A stretch of DNA of 28,417 nucleotides from Flavobacteriaceae bacterium UBA1682 (GTDB taxonomy: Bacteria; Bacteroidota; Bacteroidia; Flavobacteriales; Flavobacteriaceae). Positions within the stretch are counted from its first letter, which is position 1. The number at the start of each line of letters is the position of its first letter. The position numbers were made by a program, and so were the translations under genes. This document shows positions 1-11,100 of the stretch, in pieces. The stretch spans positions 1 to 28,417 of the forward strand of contig DCKE01000025.1 in NCBI GenBank assembly GCA_002320285.1, in the 5' to 3' direction. The notes under the pieces are model-generated. The model was not told where the DNA came from. It ran no database searches and saw nothing but the letters and a program-made list of their open reading frames with translations.

Positions 1-220
1 TTTATTACTGGTGTTTTTTTTTAAGTAACTCCTTGTTTTTTAAGCTGTTTTTATCTTTTTACGCGGTGTTATTAACATAATAGATTGGTGGTCTTCTATA
101 CTATTTAGCAGCCCGTTTTCAAATAATAAAAACTTTTAACGCCGATATTTTAATTATTAGGACATAAGTGTTAATTTTTATTTTTAACATTTTTAGTAAA
201 TTTATTTTAGCATAAAAATA

Positions 221-228
221 TATATTTG
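221..228 (+). promoter_or_regulatory. possible -7 promoter box
   Basis: TATATTTG is an exact match to the Bacteroidota housekeeping -7 consensus TAnnTTTG and ends 37 nt before the first adhesin's ATG. No clear TTG-type -33 element lies at the expected distance upstream. The second adhesin has TATATTTA (8108-8115), one base off consensus, at a similar 31-nt distance from its ATG. In DNA this AT-rich, chance matches are common. Confidence 0.35.
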
Positions 229-265
229 AATATTACTTGGTTAAAAGGTGTAATATTTTGTTATT

Positions 266-3200
266 ATGAGTAAAAAAATACTATTTCTTTTTTTGGTACT
301 TATCGGTCTTAGCACGAAAGATCTTCGAGCCAAGGAAATCAATGTATATGATGATTTTTTATGGCGATTCAGGTCGTATGCCCCGGAATTGTTTCTTCAA
401 CCTCACGGTGATTTTAATTATTTCAACCCTATTCACACGAATCTTTGTACGGCGCAAAGCATTCCTTTTTGGGAGGGATTCAATACGGATTCAACCACCT
501 TAAGCTGTTGGACAACGATAGATGTAAATAACAATCCAACACCTGTAGGGGGTAGGATATTTAGACCGCAGAGCTATGGACCCTATGAAGGCGATCAATC
601 GATGTATTTTTCGGGAAATTCTGATAATGACAGTTGGTTGATCTCTCCAATTCTCGAACTCGATTCTACCAAAGTTTATAAGTTGAGATACCATTATAAA
701 ACCCGCAGTTTTCATACCAACGATTTTGAGGTACTTGCTTCCAATCAAGGTCTTGTTCTATCTAATTTCACGCGTACTCTAGTGCCGAAGAGCAGTTATT
801 TGAACGACGAGTGGTTAGAGCAAGTAGCTTTTATCAGTGGACTGGGAGGTGATACTCATATTGCCTGGCGCGTCCACAGCCCTACTAGGGCTGTGGTCTT
901 TATTGATCAGGTAATTGTCGAAGAGATTCCATGTATGGAGCCGCAAAATCTCGATGTTAGAGAGATACAACGCCAACAAGTAACCTTGTCATGGAGCGAT
1001 GATTTAAATCAATCCTGGGAATATTATGTGCAGGATCGGGGAAATGGAGTGCCTACTGGAGCCGGTATAGCAATCACGACTACTGAATTGGTCGTCAGTT
1101 CCGACTACAATCAAAATGCCTTACAATCCAATACGCCTTATGAATATTATGTAAGAGCGGTATGTAGCAACGGAAATCTTGGAGACTGGATCGGGCCTTT
1201 TACTTTTGTGACCGCTTGCGATGTATTGCCACCTCCGTTTCAAGAAGGATTTAATACCACTTCCTCTACGTTGAATTGTTGGACAATAGTAGATCAAAAT
1301 GCCGATAAGATCGCTGATGGAAATGTTTGGCAAGCACAGCAGGGTTCCACTTTTGAAGGAGATGGAGCGATGTATTTTTTCGGAGCGATGTCGGCGGACA
1401 GCCACGATGATTGGTTGATTTCTCCAACGGTAAGCATGACCGGCGGCATTTATGCGATTACGTATCATTACAAAACCATCGGATATGCTGGTTTTGATAA
1501 TGATTTTGAAGTGTTGCTCTCGACCACGGGTACAGCCACCTCAAATTTCACCACTGTACTCGAGGCGAGTACTAAGCGTAATGTCGAGTATTACACTAAA
1601 AAAACATATTATGTTCAAGGAATTACGGCCGATGTTAATATTGCTTGGCACGTAATGGCTACGGGTGAGGCTCATGTCTATATCGATATGGTTAGTATAG
1701 AGGAGGTCGGTTGTAGTGCTCCGGCAGACGAGCTTTTAATTTCGGACTTACAGAGAGATCGGGTGAAATTTACGTGGAGGGATACCTTAAATACAAACTG
1801 GGAATATTACGTTCAGCCGTTGGGATCTTCTGGATTACCGGTAGGAAGTGGTACGTTGTCGTCTACTAATTCGGTTACGGTGACCCAAACTACCGGTATA
1901 GGTGGCGGTAATTTGCAACCCAACAGTTGGTATGAATTTTTTGTTCGAGCCAGTTGCAGTCCAACAGTACAAAGTGTATGGGTAGGTCCTATCGCTTTTA
2001 AAACCCCCTGTGATTTTATGGCATTACCCTTTTGGGAAGGATTTAATACCAATTCTACAACGGCGGATTGCTGGTTTATCATAGATCGAAATAACGACGG
2101 TACCACAGCACCCATTCGAAATAAGTGGACTTCAAACAGCTGGCAGCGGCATGAAGGGGATCAATCGATTTATTTTGAGGGAACCCCAACGACGACCGCC
2201 CACGATGACTGGCTGGTTTCACCGACTTTTAACCTAGATGCGACGAAATTTTATCGATTGCGATTTCACAGTAAAACCAACACTTTTTTAAAAGTCGACT
2301 TCGATGTACTGTTGTCAAATAACGGCATTGCTACCGAAGATTTTACGCAAAAGTTGCTACAGTACAACGAATATAATAACGAGGTATGGACGGAAGCAGT
2401 GACTTTTATCTCGGGTATAGGAGGAGCAACGACTTTGGCTTGGCACATCAAAACACAGAAAGAAGGATGTTTGTTATATCTGGACAATGTGTTTTTGGAA
2501 GAGGTAAGCGGTTGCCCAGAACCCTTGTCTCTGAATGCCGAAAAACTAGAAAAAGATCAGGCAAACGTTTTGTGGTCTGATGCATACGGGCAAAATTGGG
2601 AGTATGTCGTGCAAACTAGTGGTGGTGGAATTCCGAGTGGCTCGGGAGTCTTTACCAATAAAAAAGAAAATACCGTTACTGCTGATTTCTCCGGAAAACA
2701 ATTACAACCCAATAGGGAATACGAATTTTATGTGCGAACCGTTTGTGGAAGTAATGCCTTTAGCTCTTGGTCAGGACCCTTTTTATTTCGAACGGCCTGT
2801 AAGATTTACGATACGCCTTTTTGGGAAGGTTTTAACCGGAACTCTATAAATCTAAATTGTTGGACGCTAATAGCTGCTGATGGCGGTATGAGCAACCCCA
2901 CTTTTCAAAATGATATTCCTCCTTTTGGATTTGACCAATGGTTGTTATTTGATAGGATGCGTTATGAAGGAACACATGTTATGGCTTTTAGCAAAACGAA
3001 TACTTATTCGACAAGTGATGATTGGTTGATTTCACCGACATTTCATTTTGAAACAAACAAAACCTACAGACTTAAATATCATTTTTATGCGGCAAGTGAT
3101 AATGCGCAGGGGGAGTTTGACGTATTGGCTTCGAACTCCGGCATCAGCCCCGCTAATTTCACCAAAATACTATTACAAGCACAGAATAAAAACCGGGCAT

Positions 3201-6200
3201 TTGAACAAAAAACCATCTTTATCAACGATTTGGATGGTGAAGTTAATTTGGCCTGGCATATTAGCGGTAGTGGAGCTAAAGAGGTATACATCGATCACGT
3301 CTTTGTTGAAGAGGTTGACAATTGTCCAGAACCCTTAAATTTGGAGCTAAGGGATATTAAAAAAGATCAATTGACCCTAATATGGACAGATGATCATGGA
3401 GCTACTAATTGGGAATATATAATCGATGAAATTGGCAATGGTATACCAGTGGGTAGCGGTATACAAACCAGTAATAAACAAAATCTTGTCACTGAGGACA
3501 AGCACGGAAATCCTTTGCAACCCAACACCGATTATGAACTCTATGTACGTACGATCTGTGATCAGGGAGGTTATAGTATCTGGCAAGGGCCGATCCGATT
3601 CCATACCCTCTGTGGAACTTATCAAACGCCCTATTGGGAGGGCTTTAACACGGATTCCAAAACAGCGCGCTGTTGGACGTTGATCGACAAATCCCGTTCG
3701 GAAATCCCAATACAAAGTACCTTGACCAATCGTTATCCCAACGGGCAGGCTGTGTATGAAGGCGATCGTGCGGTTCAAGTTTCTTTAATTGCTGCCGACC
3801 GAACTCACGACGACTGGCTGATTTCGCCTGCGGTGGAATTAGACGGAGGCATGTATGTATTAAAATACCATTATAAAACGACAGCCAGCCCAACGACTGA
3901 CCACGAATTTGAAGTATTGTTGTCCAATCAGGGAAAAGACGTCAGTCAATTCAATACCGTATTACGGGCATCACAAGTTTATAGATTGGGCAATTATACG
4001 GAAGAAGTGATTCTGATCAACGGCATAATCGGGCCGGTTAATATCGCTTGGCACATCAAGTCTAAAAACACCATCTCAAGTGTTCTTTATTTAGATAATG
4101 TATGGCTTAAAAAAGTAGAAAATTGTCCGGAACCCTATGCGGTAAAAGCCACCCAAATAACGCCCAATTCGATGGAGATCCATTGGCAACAACAAGGAGG
4201 CATAACCTCATGGGAAGTGTTGGTTGTAAACTATGGTGAAGATCAAACAAGCAGTTCCATTGTTTTTCAGCAAACGGTCAACGGTACAGCTACTACCATT
4301 ACGGGATTGGATGCCGGTCAAGTCTATACGGTTTTTGTACGGGCCAAATGCTTAGACAGCGCCACCTTTAGTGATTGGTCTACACCGTATCACGAAGGAA
4401 CATCATTGGGTGGAAACGGCGATTGTATTGGAGCACGTACAATTCCAGTCAATACCGGTCTAAGTTGTTTACAATCTATAAGTGTCAACCTGAAAGAAGC
4501 TAGCGCAGCTGCTATCGCAACGGCTTTATGCCCTTATGGTTCCGAGTTGGTTGACGATCTTTGGTTTGAATTTACCGCCTTGGCCAACATACATTTATTA
4601 GGTGTAAACAACCTAAAAAGTTTGTCGAATAATACGGGGTTTCCAACGGTTTATGCGGCTTTGTACGATAGTGATTGTAGTGCGATCGATTATCGGGTGA
4701 TGGACTGTTTCCGCTTCAATCCGAATGAATCGGAAGCGGCTTTAATTGGTCTGATTCCAGGTCAAAAGTACTATTTGCGCATCGGAACAAGATCTGAAAT
4801 TACACACGATTATATTTTTAATTTGTGTTTGACAACCTCCGATTTAAGACCCATAGAGGTTAGTCCGAGTGGAGAGATCTATAGTGTAGAAGAATTAATC
4901 CAAGAAGTCTTTATACAGTCAGATTGTGACTTGGTTTCTAATATCCGTTATCAGAATGGCGACGGAAGTGCGCCTACTCAACAATACAATACATTAGGGT
5001 ATTTTAATAGAGGGAATGCGGACTTTCCGTTTGAGCAGGGCATAGTCTTATCGACTAATGAAGTGCAGTATGTGGCCAGACCCTATATGGGATATCACGG
5101 TTTCCGAGGTAATAACGATCACCGATGGATCGGTGACAAAGACATCAACGATGCGATTCATGATGCTGGTGGTGGACCATCATTGGATAAACGGGTCACC
5201 CAAATTGAGTTTGATTTTATACCAATCAAGGATTCGATCAAGTTTGAGTACGTATTTGCCTCGGTCAGTTACCACAAGAATTGTGGCGAAGTATGTAATG
5301 CCGGAGCCTTATTCGCCGCTTGGTTGGTGGATAGCACTACTGGCGAAGGCCGGAATTTAGCTAAAGTGCCCGGAACATCCTATCCGATTAGTATCAATAC
5401 CATTCGCGATGCGGATAAGTCTGGGGCACATTGCGAAAGCATACATCCAGAATGGTATGGAAAACATTTCGACCAATTCGACCAACTGATTGAGGCGCCG
5501 ATAGATTTTGTGGGATTGACCCAACCGATGGAATCGGAAATGGTTGCCGTCACCGTAGGGCGTAAATATCACATCAAACTGGCAATCATGGATTTTTGTC
5601 CGACTATAGGACATTCTTCTGCCGTGTTTTTTAATGCAAACAGTTTTGATTTGGGCAATCTCGATTTGGGAGAGGACCTGCTTATTGAAAATAATAATGC
5701 CCTCTGTGCAGCGGAATGTGTGGTAATTGAATCGCAATTGTCGTTAGAAGGAGCAGAAATTCAATGGTATAAAGATGAGGTAGCTGTCGTTGGCGCCCAC
5801 GGATCGAATTTGGAAATTTGTGAAGCGGGAACCTATAAAGTGCAAGCCCGTTACCATACAATTCAGTGTGAACTGACTGGAGCGATCACCGTCGAGATGT
5901 ATCCGCCTATTTCGGAAATACTGAAGGCTCCCGAGCCTTTGTACATCTGTAGGCAATCGTTATTACCTGCAATAATAGATCTAACAACGGTAGAGCAGCA
6001 GCTATTAGTGGGCGTGGATGGAAGTGAAAACTATCAATTCAGTTATTATCGTACGAGAAGTGATGCCGACCAGGAAGTAAATAGTATTGAAGACCCCAAC
6101 AATTATGAACTGCAGACCAAAGTTGCTGATACCGTATTGTTTATAAAAGCGTTGAATCGAGTGACGGGTTGTTCGGGAATCGTTGAATACGTGATCAAAC

Positions 6201-6904
6201 CGGTAAAAGGAGCTATGGATACGCAGCGCGAAGATGTGCATATTTGTTCGAGTTATATACTTCCTGACTTGGCTTGGAATCAATCTTACTATTCCGAAGC
6301 TGGCGCTAACGGAAAGGCCTACCAATCGGGTGATGTTTTTGAGGAACCGGGATCCTATACTGTATTTGTGTTTCAAGACAATGGCGATGGCTGCTACGAA
6401 GAGATTTCCTATAAAATTATCATCACGGCTCCCATAGAGGTAGCGGTATTTAAAGACCAGACTTTGGAATGTCGATGGTATACTTTAGAACCCTTGCCAC
6501 CGCACAATAAATACTTTACCGAAGCGCATGGAGGCGGTGAGGAATTGGCGGTAAATACAGTAATCGCCGAAGATCAAACCATCTATGTCTATGCCAGCTC
6601 GCAAGACGGGGTATGTATCGATCAAAGCAGTTTCACAATTAAATATGCTGAATGCCCAATACCCAAGGGTATATCGCCGAACGGAGATGGTTTTAACGAT
6701 GCTTTTGACTTGTCCGATCACGGTGTTAGTAGCATTAAGATTTTTAATAGATATGGAACGCAGGTGTATTCCTTCGCGGGAAATTATACCAACCAATGGG
6801 CGGGACAAGACCAAAAAGGGCGGGCTCTACCTGATGGAACTTATTACTATGTGCTCACAGCTCATAACAAAACCAGAACCGGATGGGTTCAGATAAACAA
6901 ATAA
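266..6904 (+). CDS. Giant T9SS-secreted adhesin with five anchor J/FN3 units, choice-of-anchor L domain and type B sorting domain
   Basis: This 2212-aa protein is probably secreted through the type IX system and held at or released from the cell surface. A signal peptide covers about residues 1-22. Five tandem units follow, starting at Cys61, Cys318, Cys582, Cys845 and Cys1116. Each has a choice-of-anchor J (cleaved-adhesin/MAM-like) domain marked by WEGFN, DDWLISP and NIAWHV, then an FN3 domain marked by WEYYVQ and YEFYVR. A further FN3 starts at Cys1287 and an NGDC-type domain near residue 1387. A choice-of-anchor L domain (VSPSGEIY onward, about 1532-1790) and Ig-like segments follow. The C-terminus (about 2130-2212) is a type B CTD with ISPNGDGFNDAF, FNRYGTQVY and DGTYYYV. 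A PorP/SprF gene starts 60 nt downstream with no terminator between, so the two are probably co-transcribed. The ligand cannot be deduced from the sequence. Confidence 0.93.
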   Translation: MSKKILFLFLVLIGLSTKDLRAKEINVYDDFLWRFRSYAPELFLQPHGDFNYFNPIHTNLCTAQSIPFWEGFNTDSTTLSCWTTIDVNNNPTPVGGRIFRPQSYGPYEGDQSMYFSGNSDNDSWLISPILELDSTKVYKLRYHYKTRSFHTNDFEVLASNQGLVLSNFTRTLVPKSSYLNDEWLEQVAFISGLGGDTHIAWRVHSPTRAVVFIDQVIVEEIPCMEPQNLDVREIQRQQVTLSWSDDLNQSWEYYVQDRGNGVPTGAGIAITTTELVVSSDYNQNALQSNTPYEYYVRAVCSNGNLGDWIGPFTFVTACDVLPPPFQEGFNTTSSTLNCWTIVDQNADKIADGNVWQAQQGSTFEGDGAMYFFGAMSADSHDDWLISPTVSMTGGIYAITYHYKTIGYAGFDNDFEVLLSTTGTATSNFTTVLEASTKRNVEYYTKKTYYVQGITADVNIAWHVMATGEAHVYIDMVSIEEVGCSAPADELLISDLQRDRVKFTWRDTLNTNWEYYVQPLGSSGLPVGSGTLSSTNSVTVTQTTGIGGGNLQPNSWYEFFVRASCSPTVQSVWVGPIAFKTPCDFMALPFWEGFNTNSTTADCWFIIDRNNDGTTAPIRNKWTSNSWQRHEGDQSIYFEGTPTTTAHDDWLVSPTFNLDATKFYRLRFHSKTNTFLKVDFDVLLSNNGIATEDFTQKLLQYNEYNNEVWTEAVTFISGIGGATTLAWHIKTQKEGCLLYLDNVFLEEVSGCPEPLSLNAEKLEKDQANVLWSDAYGQNWEYVVQTSGGGIPSGSGVFTNKKENTVTADFSGKQLQPNREYEFYVRTVCGSNAFSSWSGPFLFRTACKIYDTPFWEGFNRNSINLNCWTLIAADGGMSNPTFQNDIPPFGFDQWLLFDRMRYEGTHVMAFSKTNTYSTSDDWLISPTFHFETNKTYRLKYHFYAASDNAQGEFDVLASNSGISPANFTKILLQAQNKNRAFEQKTIFINDLDGEVNLAWHISGSGAKEVYIDHVFVEEVDNCPEPLNLELRDIKKDQLTLIWTDDHGATNWEYIIDEIGNGIPVGSGIQTSNKQNLVTEDKHGNPLQPNTDYELYVRTICDQGGYSIWQGPIRFHTLCGTYQTPYWEGFNTDSKTARCWTLIDKSRSEIPIQSTLTNRYPNGQAVYEGDRAVQVSLIAADRTHDDWLISPAVELDGGMYVLKYHYKTTASPTTDHEFEVLLSNQGKDVSQFNTVLRASQVYRLGNYTEEVILINGIIGPVNIAWHIKSKNTISSVLYLDNVWLKKVENCPEPYAVKATQITPNSMEIHWQQQGGITSWEVLVVNYGEDQTSSSIVFQQTVNGTATTITGLDAGQVYTVFVRAKCLDSATFSDWSTPYHEGTSLGGNGDCIGARTIPVNTGLSCLQSISVNLKEASAAAIATALCPYGSELVDDLWFEFTALANIHLLGVNNLKSLSNNTGFPTVYAALYDSDCSAIDYRVMDCFRFNPNESEAALIGLIPGQKYYLRIGTRSEITHDYIFNLCLTTSDLRPIEVSPSGEIYSVEELIQEVFIQSDCDLVSNIRYQNGDGSAPTQQYNTLGYFNRGNADFPFEQGIVLSTNEVQYVARPYMGYHGFRGNNDHRWIGDKDINDAIHDAGGGPSLDKRVTQIEFDFIPIKDSIKFEYVFASVSYHKNCGEVCNAGALFAAWLVDSTTGEGRNLAKVPGTSYPISINTIRDADKSGAHCESIHPEWYGKHFDQFDQLIEAPIDFVGLTQPMESEMVAVTVGRKYHIKLAIMDFCPTIGHSSAVFFNANSFDLGNLDLGEDLLIENNNALCAAECVVIESQLSLEGAEIQWYKDEVAVVGAHGSNLEICEAGTYKVQARYHTIQCELTGAITVEMYPPISEILKAPEPLYICRQSLLPAIIDLTTVEQQLLVGVDGSENYQFSYYRTRSDADQEVNSIEDPNNYELQTKVADTVLFIKALNRVTGCSGIVEYVIKPVKGAMDTQREDVHICSSYILPDLAWNQSYYSEAGANGKAYQSGDVFEEPGSYTVFVFQDNGDGCYEEISYKIIITAPIEVAVFKDQTLECRWYTLEPLPPHNKYFTEAHGGGEELAVNTVIAEDQTIYVYASSQDGVCIDQSSFTIKYAECPIPKGISPNGDGFNDAFDLSDHGVSSIKIFNRYGTQVYSFAGNYTNQWAGQDQKGRALPDGTYYYVLTAHNKTRTGWVQINK
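446..4123 (+). repeat. Five tandem anchor J + FN3 coding units in adhesin 1
   Basis: The units begin at Cys codons 446, 1217, 2009, 2798 and 3611, with residue lengths of 257, 264, 263, 271 and 171. The last length counts only as far as the extra FN3 at 4124. Each opens with C, four to five residues, then a PF(W/Q)EGFN-like motif and a CW pair. The copies are clearly diverged at nucleotide level, so this is an old protein-domain amplification and not a recent DNA tandem repeat. Confidence 0.85.
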
Positions 6905-6923
6905 TGAAATTTTAGGTGGATAG

Positions 6924-6960
6924 TAAATGCAATCGCCTCATAAACTTTTTTAAATGCAAT
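6924..6960 (+). repeat. Direct repeat TAAATGCAAT x2 upstream of the PorP/SprF gene
   Basis: The 10-mer TAAATGCAAT occurs at 6924-6933 and 6951-6960, 27 nt apart start to start, inside the 60-nt gap between the first adhesin and the PorP/SprF gene. A third exact copy lies at 14507-14516 in the long intergenic region. It may be a regulator or RNA-level motif, or chance in AT-rich DNA. Confidence 0.4.
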
Positions 6961-6964
6961 ACTT

Positions 6965-7891
6965 ATGAAAAAATTAATCATACTCTGTTTTATGTTGTTC
7001 TTCTTTCTACAAGAAGTTCACGCACAGCAAGCGCCACATTATACACAATATATGTACAATATGAGTGTGCTCAATCCCGCTTATGCCGGTTCTAAAGAAT
7101 CGTTATCTTTGGGATTGCTATACCGTAAACAATGGGTCGGACTCGAAGGCGCGCCCCAAACAGGAACCCTATTCGGACATATGCGCGTCGGTAAAAAAGT
7201 AGGACTCGGACTAAGTGTAATTACCGATAAGATCGGACCCGTGACAGAAAATAATATATATGGAGATTTTTCCTATACCTTGGATTTGGGACAAAAGCAC
7301 AAATTGGCATTGGGACTTAAAGCCGGCGCAACCTTACAGGATATTCGACTCTTTTCAGATATTGGTAGCACGGGTTATATCGATGAACATGATCCCGCTT
7401 TCGCAGAAGATAGCAATAGCACTTTGTTTAATATAGGAACAGGAGCTTTTTATTATACCGAAGACTACTATGTGGGCTTAGGAGTTCCCAATATGCTAAA
7501 GGGACGTTACTTAGATTACGATGGGCGAAAATTTGGTAGCCAAGTTCTACATGCTTTTTTAACGGGAGGTTATGTCATAGCGTTGCCGAGGACAGATTTG
7601 CATTTAAAACCACATTTTATGGTCAAATACGCCAAAGATGCTCCGGTATCAGCAGATGTGTCGGTAAACCTGATGTACCTAAACAAATTAGAAATTGGTG
7701 CTACCTACCGAACAGAGGATGCCATTGGCGGAATGGTCAATTATAAAATCACTCCCAATCTACGAGTTGGATATGCCTACGATCATGTGATGTCCGATCT
7801 CAAAGTAAAGACTAGAGCTTCACACGAATTTATTTTGTTGTACGATATTTTTATTTTGGATAAGGTTTCCAGTTCACCAAGATATTTTTAA
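6965..7891 (+). CDS. PorP/SprF family type IX secretion system membrane protein
   Basis: This 308-aa protein has a signal peptide ending at VHA before QQAPHY, then the family's hallmark N-terminus (HYTQYMYNMSVLNPAYAGS) and a run of glycine-rich alternating strands expected of an outer-membrane beta barrel. The family is usually 300-340 aa, so it looks complete. In Flavobacterium johnsoniae, SprF is needed for secretion and surface attachment of the type B CTD adhesin SprB, and PorP/SprF-like genes commonly sit next to type B CTD substrates. Here the gene lies between two such substrates, 60 nt after one and 255 nt before the other. I infer that it serves one or both. The symbol is left blank because family members are numerous and not orthologous one to one. 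Confidence 0.92.
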   Translation: MKKLIILCFMLFFFLQEVHAQQAPHYTQYMYNMSVLNPAYAGSKESLSLGLLYRKQWVGLEGAPQTGTLFGHMRVGKKVGLGLSVITDKIGPVTENNIYGDFSYTLDLGQKHKLALGLKAGATLQDIRLFSDIGSTGYIDEHDPAFAEDSNSTLFNIGTGAFYYTEDYYVGLGVPNMLKGRYLDYDGRKFGSQVLHAFLTGGYVIALPRTDLHLKPHFMVKYAKDAPVSADVSVNLMYLNKLEIGATYRTEDAIGGMVNYKITPNLRVGYAYDHVMSDLKVKTRASHEFILLYDIFILDKVSSSPRYF

Positions 7892-8146
7892 AGCTTATAA
7901 GAAATTTAGCTAATTTTTTTCATAAATATCATCCTTGAAATTTATTGTCAATAATAAAACCAATAAATGATTGTTTTTTTTAATTTGATGTGTTTTTACG
8001 TAATTTTTTTTGTATTTTAACGTATAAATAGGTGATAATATCGTATTTTTTGAATTAATAATGACAGCGGTTGGCTTTAATCCCGCTGAGCGGTAGCAAA
8101 TAAGATATATATTTACGGCTTTAATCAGTCTAAATAAATATCATAA
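7892..8146. other. AT-rich intergenic region upstream of adhesin 2
   Basis: This 255-nt spacer separates the PorP/SprF gene from the second adhesin. It contains several T-tracts but no convincing terminator hairpin, a TATATTTA box at 8108-8115 that could be a -7 element, and the small GC-rich hairpin at 8082-8098. Whether the second adhesin has its own promoter or is read through from upstream cannot be settled from sequence. Confidence 0.5.
8082..8098 (-). repeat. Possible degraded REP-like hairpin
   Basis: A short CCGC-TGA-GCGG hairpin is followed by TAGC. Read on the minus strand it starts GCTACCGC, the same eight bases that open the REP-like hairpins at 27770-27850 near the RAYT. Only the foot of the element matches, and the loop and distal stem differ. 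It lies in the leader region of the second adhesin. Confidence 0.25.
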
Positions 8147-11100
8147 ATGAAGAAAATTTATTTTATCTTTTCTACTGTTCTTGTTGTGATGCTGTTGTTG
8201 TTGCAGCAGTCCGTTTATGCAAACAACAGGACAGCGAATAACTTAAACGACCAATTCCGTTGGGCAAACCAAACGTATGCCCCTGAGTTATATTTACAGC
8301 CATATTTTGATTTAACGATCTGGGGATTTATGGCTGCTGAGGATTGCGTGGCTATGAATACACCCTTTTCTGAAGGGTTTAATACCACGTCAAATACCTA
8401 CAACTGTTGGACGTTTTTAGATCATAATCAAGATCAATTGCCCAATGGAAGTAATGCCTGGAGGCAATTTCAGGTGCTACCCTATGAAGGTGATCGGGCG
8501 ATGTATTTTCAAAGTCCCGCCGCAACTTTAGTAAACGACGATTGGTTAATATCTCCAACCATCAAAATGAAAGGCGGTATTTATGCGATAACCTATTATT
8601 ATAAAACTACGGCGGCCAATGATAACGATTTTGAGGTGGTCTTATCTACTAGTGGCACAGCGCCAGCTGATTTTACAACCCAACTTGAGGCAGCGACTAA
8701 ACGAAATACGACGGTCTATGTTAAAAAAGTACTGTACGTAGAAAATATAACGGGTGATGTAAACATCGCCTGGCACGTAATGTCTAAGGGAATTACCAAT
8801 GTCTATATAGATCTGGTTTCTATAGTGGAGGTGTCGTGTTATGCACCTGATCAGGATGTGTTACTCAGTGAATTAGGAAAAGACAAAGCCACCTTTAGTT
8901 GGACAGATGCTAAGAACAGCAGCTGGGAATATTTCGTGCAACCGATGGGTAATGGAGCTGCGCCAGTTGGCAGTGGATTGATTGCGCCATCCAATAAAAT
9001 TACGGTAACCAAAACCAACGGAACTGGCGGAGCAAACTTACAACCGAATACTTGGTATGAATTTTTTGTGAAGTCGAGTTGTGGACCGGGAAAAAGTAGT
9101 CTTTGGGTGGGACCACTGCGTTTTAAAACGCTGTGTGTCGAATCGAATATTCCATTCTGGGAGGGATTTAATAAAAATTCTACAACCCTGGATTGTTGGA
9201 CGATAGTCGATAATAATAAAGATGCGACTTCTGCGGTAAGTACCAACATATTTAGACCTTATAATGTCGGAATGTTTGAAGGGGATCAATCGATGTATTT
9301 CTATGGGAATTCACTGAATACCAAACACGACGATTGGTTGATTTCACCAACTTTTGTACTCGATGCTACGAAGATATACCGCCTGAAGTACCATTATAAA
9401 TCCAATACCACCAGTAAAAATGATTTTGAGGTTTTGTTGTCGAACAAGGGAATTGATTTAAGCAGTTTTACCAAAACCTTAATCGCGAAAAAGGCTCATA
9501 ATGATGTAAATTGGGTTGAAGAAACGGTGATTATCGGCAATATATCGGGCAATGTAAATATCGCTTGGCATGTAACTACAGAAAATAGTATTACATATTT
9601 ATCGGTCGACAATGTGTTTTTGGAAGAAGTTATCGGATGTCCGGAACCGATGAATTTAGGCAGTAAGGACGAGAAAGAAAATGAAGCAACGATTACATGG
9701 TCCGATGATTTTGGAAAAGATTGGGAATATGTGGTTCAAAAAGCGGGGGGTAAAGTGCCTACTACCAACGGTGTTACCAGCAATAAAAAAGAAGTAATTG
9801 TTAATCAAGAACAGTCTGGAGCGGCATTACGTGAAAATACCGATTATGAATTTTATGTACGTATGCAGTGCAGTAATGGGGAATACAGCATTTGGAAAGG
9901 GCCTTACGGTTTTACAACAGCTTGCGGTATTTACGCGACCCCGTTTTGGGAAGGATTCAATTTTAGTTCTCCATCTTTGGATTGTTGGACGGTGATCGAC
10001 GGGAATAAAGATGCGACCTTGGCGGCGAATTCTCCAAATATATGGAAAGCAACAACGTTGCGATATGAGGGTACTCATGGGATGTTTTTTAACGGATCCA
10101 ATACCGATAAAACCAAATTACCCAATGACGACTGGTTGATCTCACCGAGAATTCAATTTGATGCAAACAAAAATTACCGATTAAAATACCATTATAAAAC
10201 AGACACACCGACGGCAAACGAATATGAATTTGCTGTATTGGGATCTAATAGTGGCATAGATACCAAAAACTTTACTAAACAAATTGTACCTAAAAAGAAA
10301 TACGCACCCAGTGCGCAGTGGAAAGAGGAATACGTGCTTATTTCCAACTTCAGCGGGACGGTTAATATAGCTTGGCAGGTAACGGGGTCGTCGGCATATA
10401 CTACTTTGTATATCGATAATATTTTTGTAGAAGAGATCATTGGATGTCCAGAGCCCATGGAATTAGGCGTTAAGGATATAGAAACGGGTCAGGTAACCAT
10501 TAACTGGACAGACGATTTTAAGGCGGCGAATTGGGAATATGTTTTCCAGCCACTAGGAGCGGGCAAACCGACTACAGCCGGTATAACAACAGCTAAAAAA
10601 GACAATATCATTACGAAAGATCAGGCGGGTAATGTTTTGCAACCCAATACCGACTATGAATTTTATGTGCGTACCGTTTGTGGAAATGGCGCCTTTAGCA
10701 TTTGGTCGGGTCCGTTTGCATTGGCTACGGGCTGCGATACCTACGGTATACCCTTTGTCGAAAGTTTTAATACCAGTTCCAAAACTGCTCGTTGCTGGAC
10801 CATAGTCGATAAAAACAAAAGCGTGATCCCAGTGGGAACCTCTTGGAGAAATACAGCAGATGCTTATCAAGGGGATCAAGCGATATTTTTCAACCTGTTT
10901 AATGGACCCAATGAATCGTTTGACGACTGGTTGATATCTCCAACAATCACCTTAGATGGAGGGGCTTATGTGTTGAAGTATTATTACAAAACCATAGTAG
11001 AAACGGACAACAATCAGTTTGAGGTATTGTTGTCTACTCAAGGGAAAGACGTTAGTAAATTCACTACAGTATTATTGCCATCACAGAAGTATAGCTTAAA

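Noticed and set aside
500..6814. Many minus-strand open frames inside the first adhesin
   Set aside because: They are antisense shadows of a high-confidence domain-rich gene. None has a signal, domain or initiation context.
7892..7990. Terminator after the PorP/SprF gene
   Set aside because: There are T-tracts, but I could not find a GC-containing stem before any of them.
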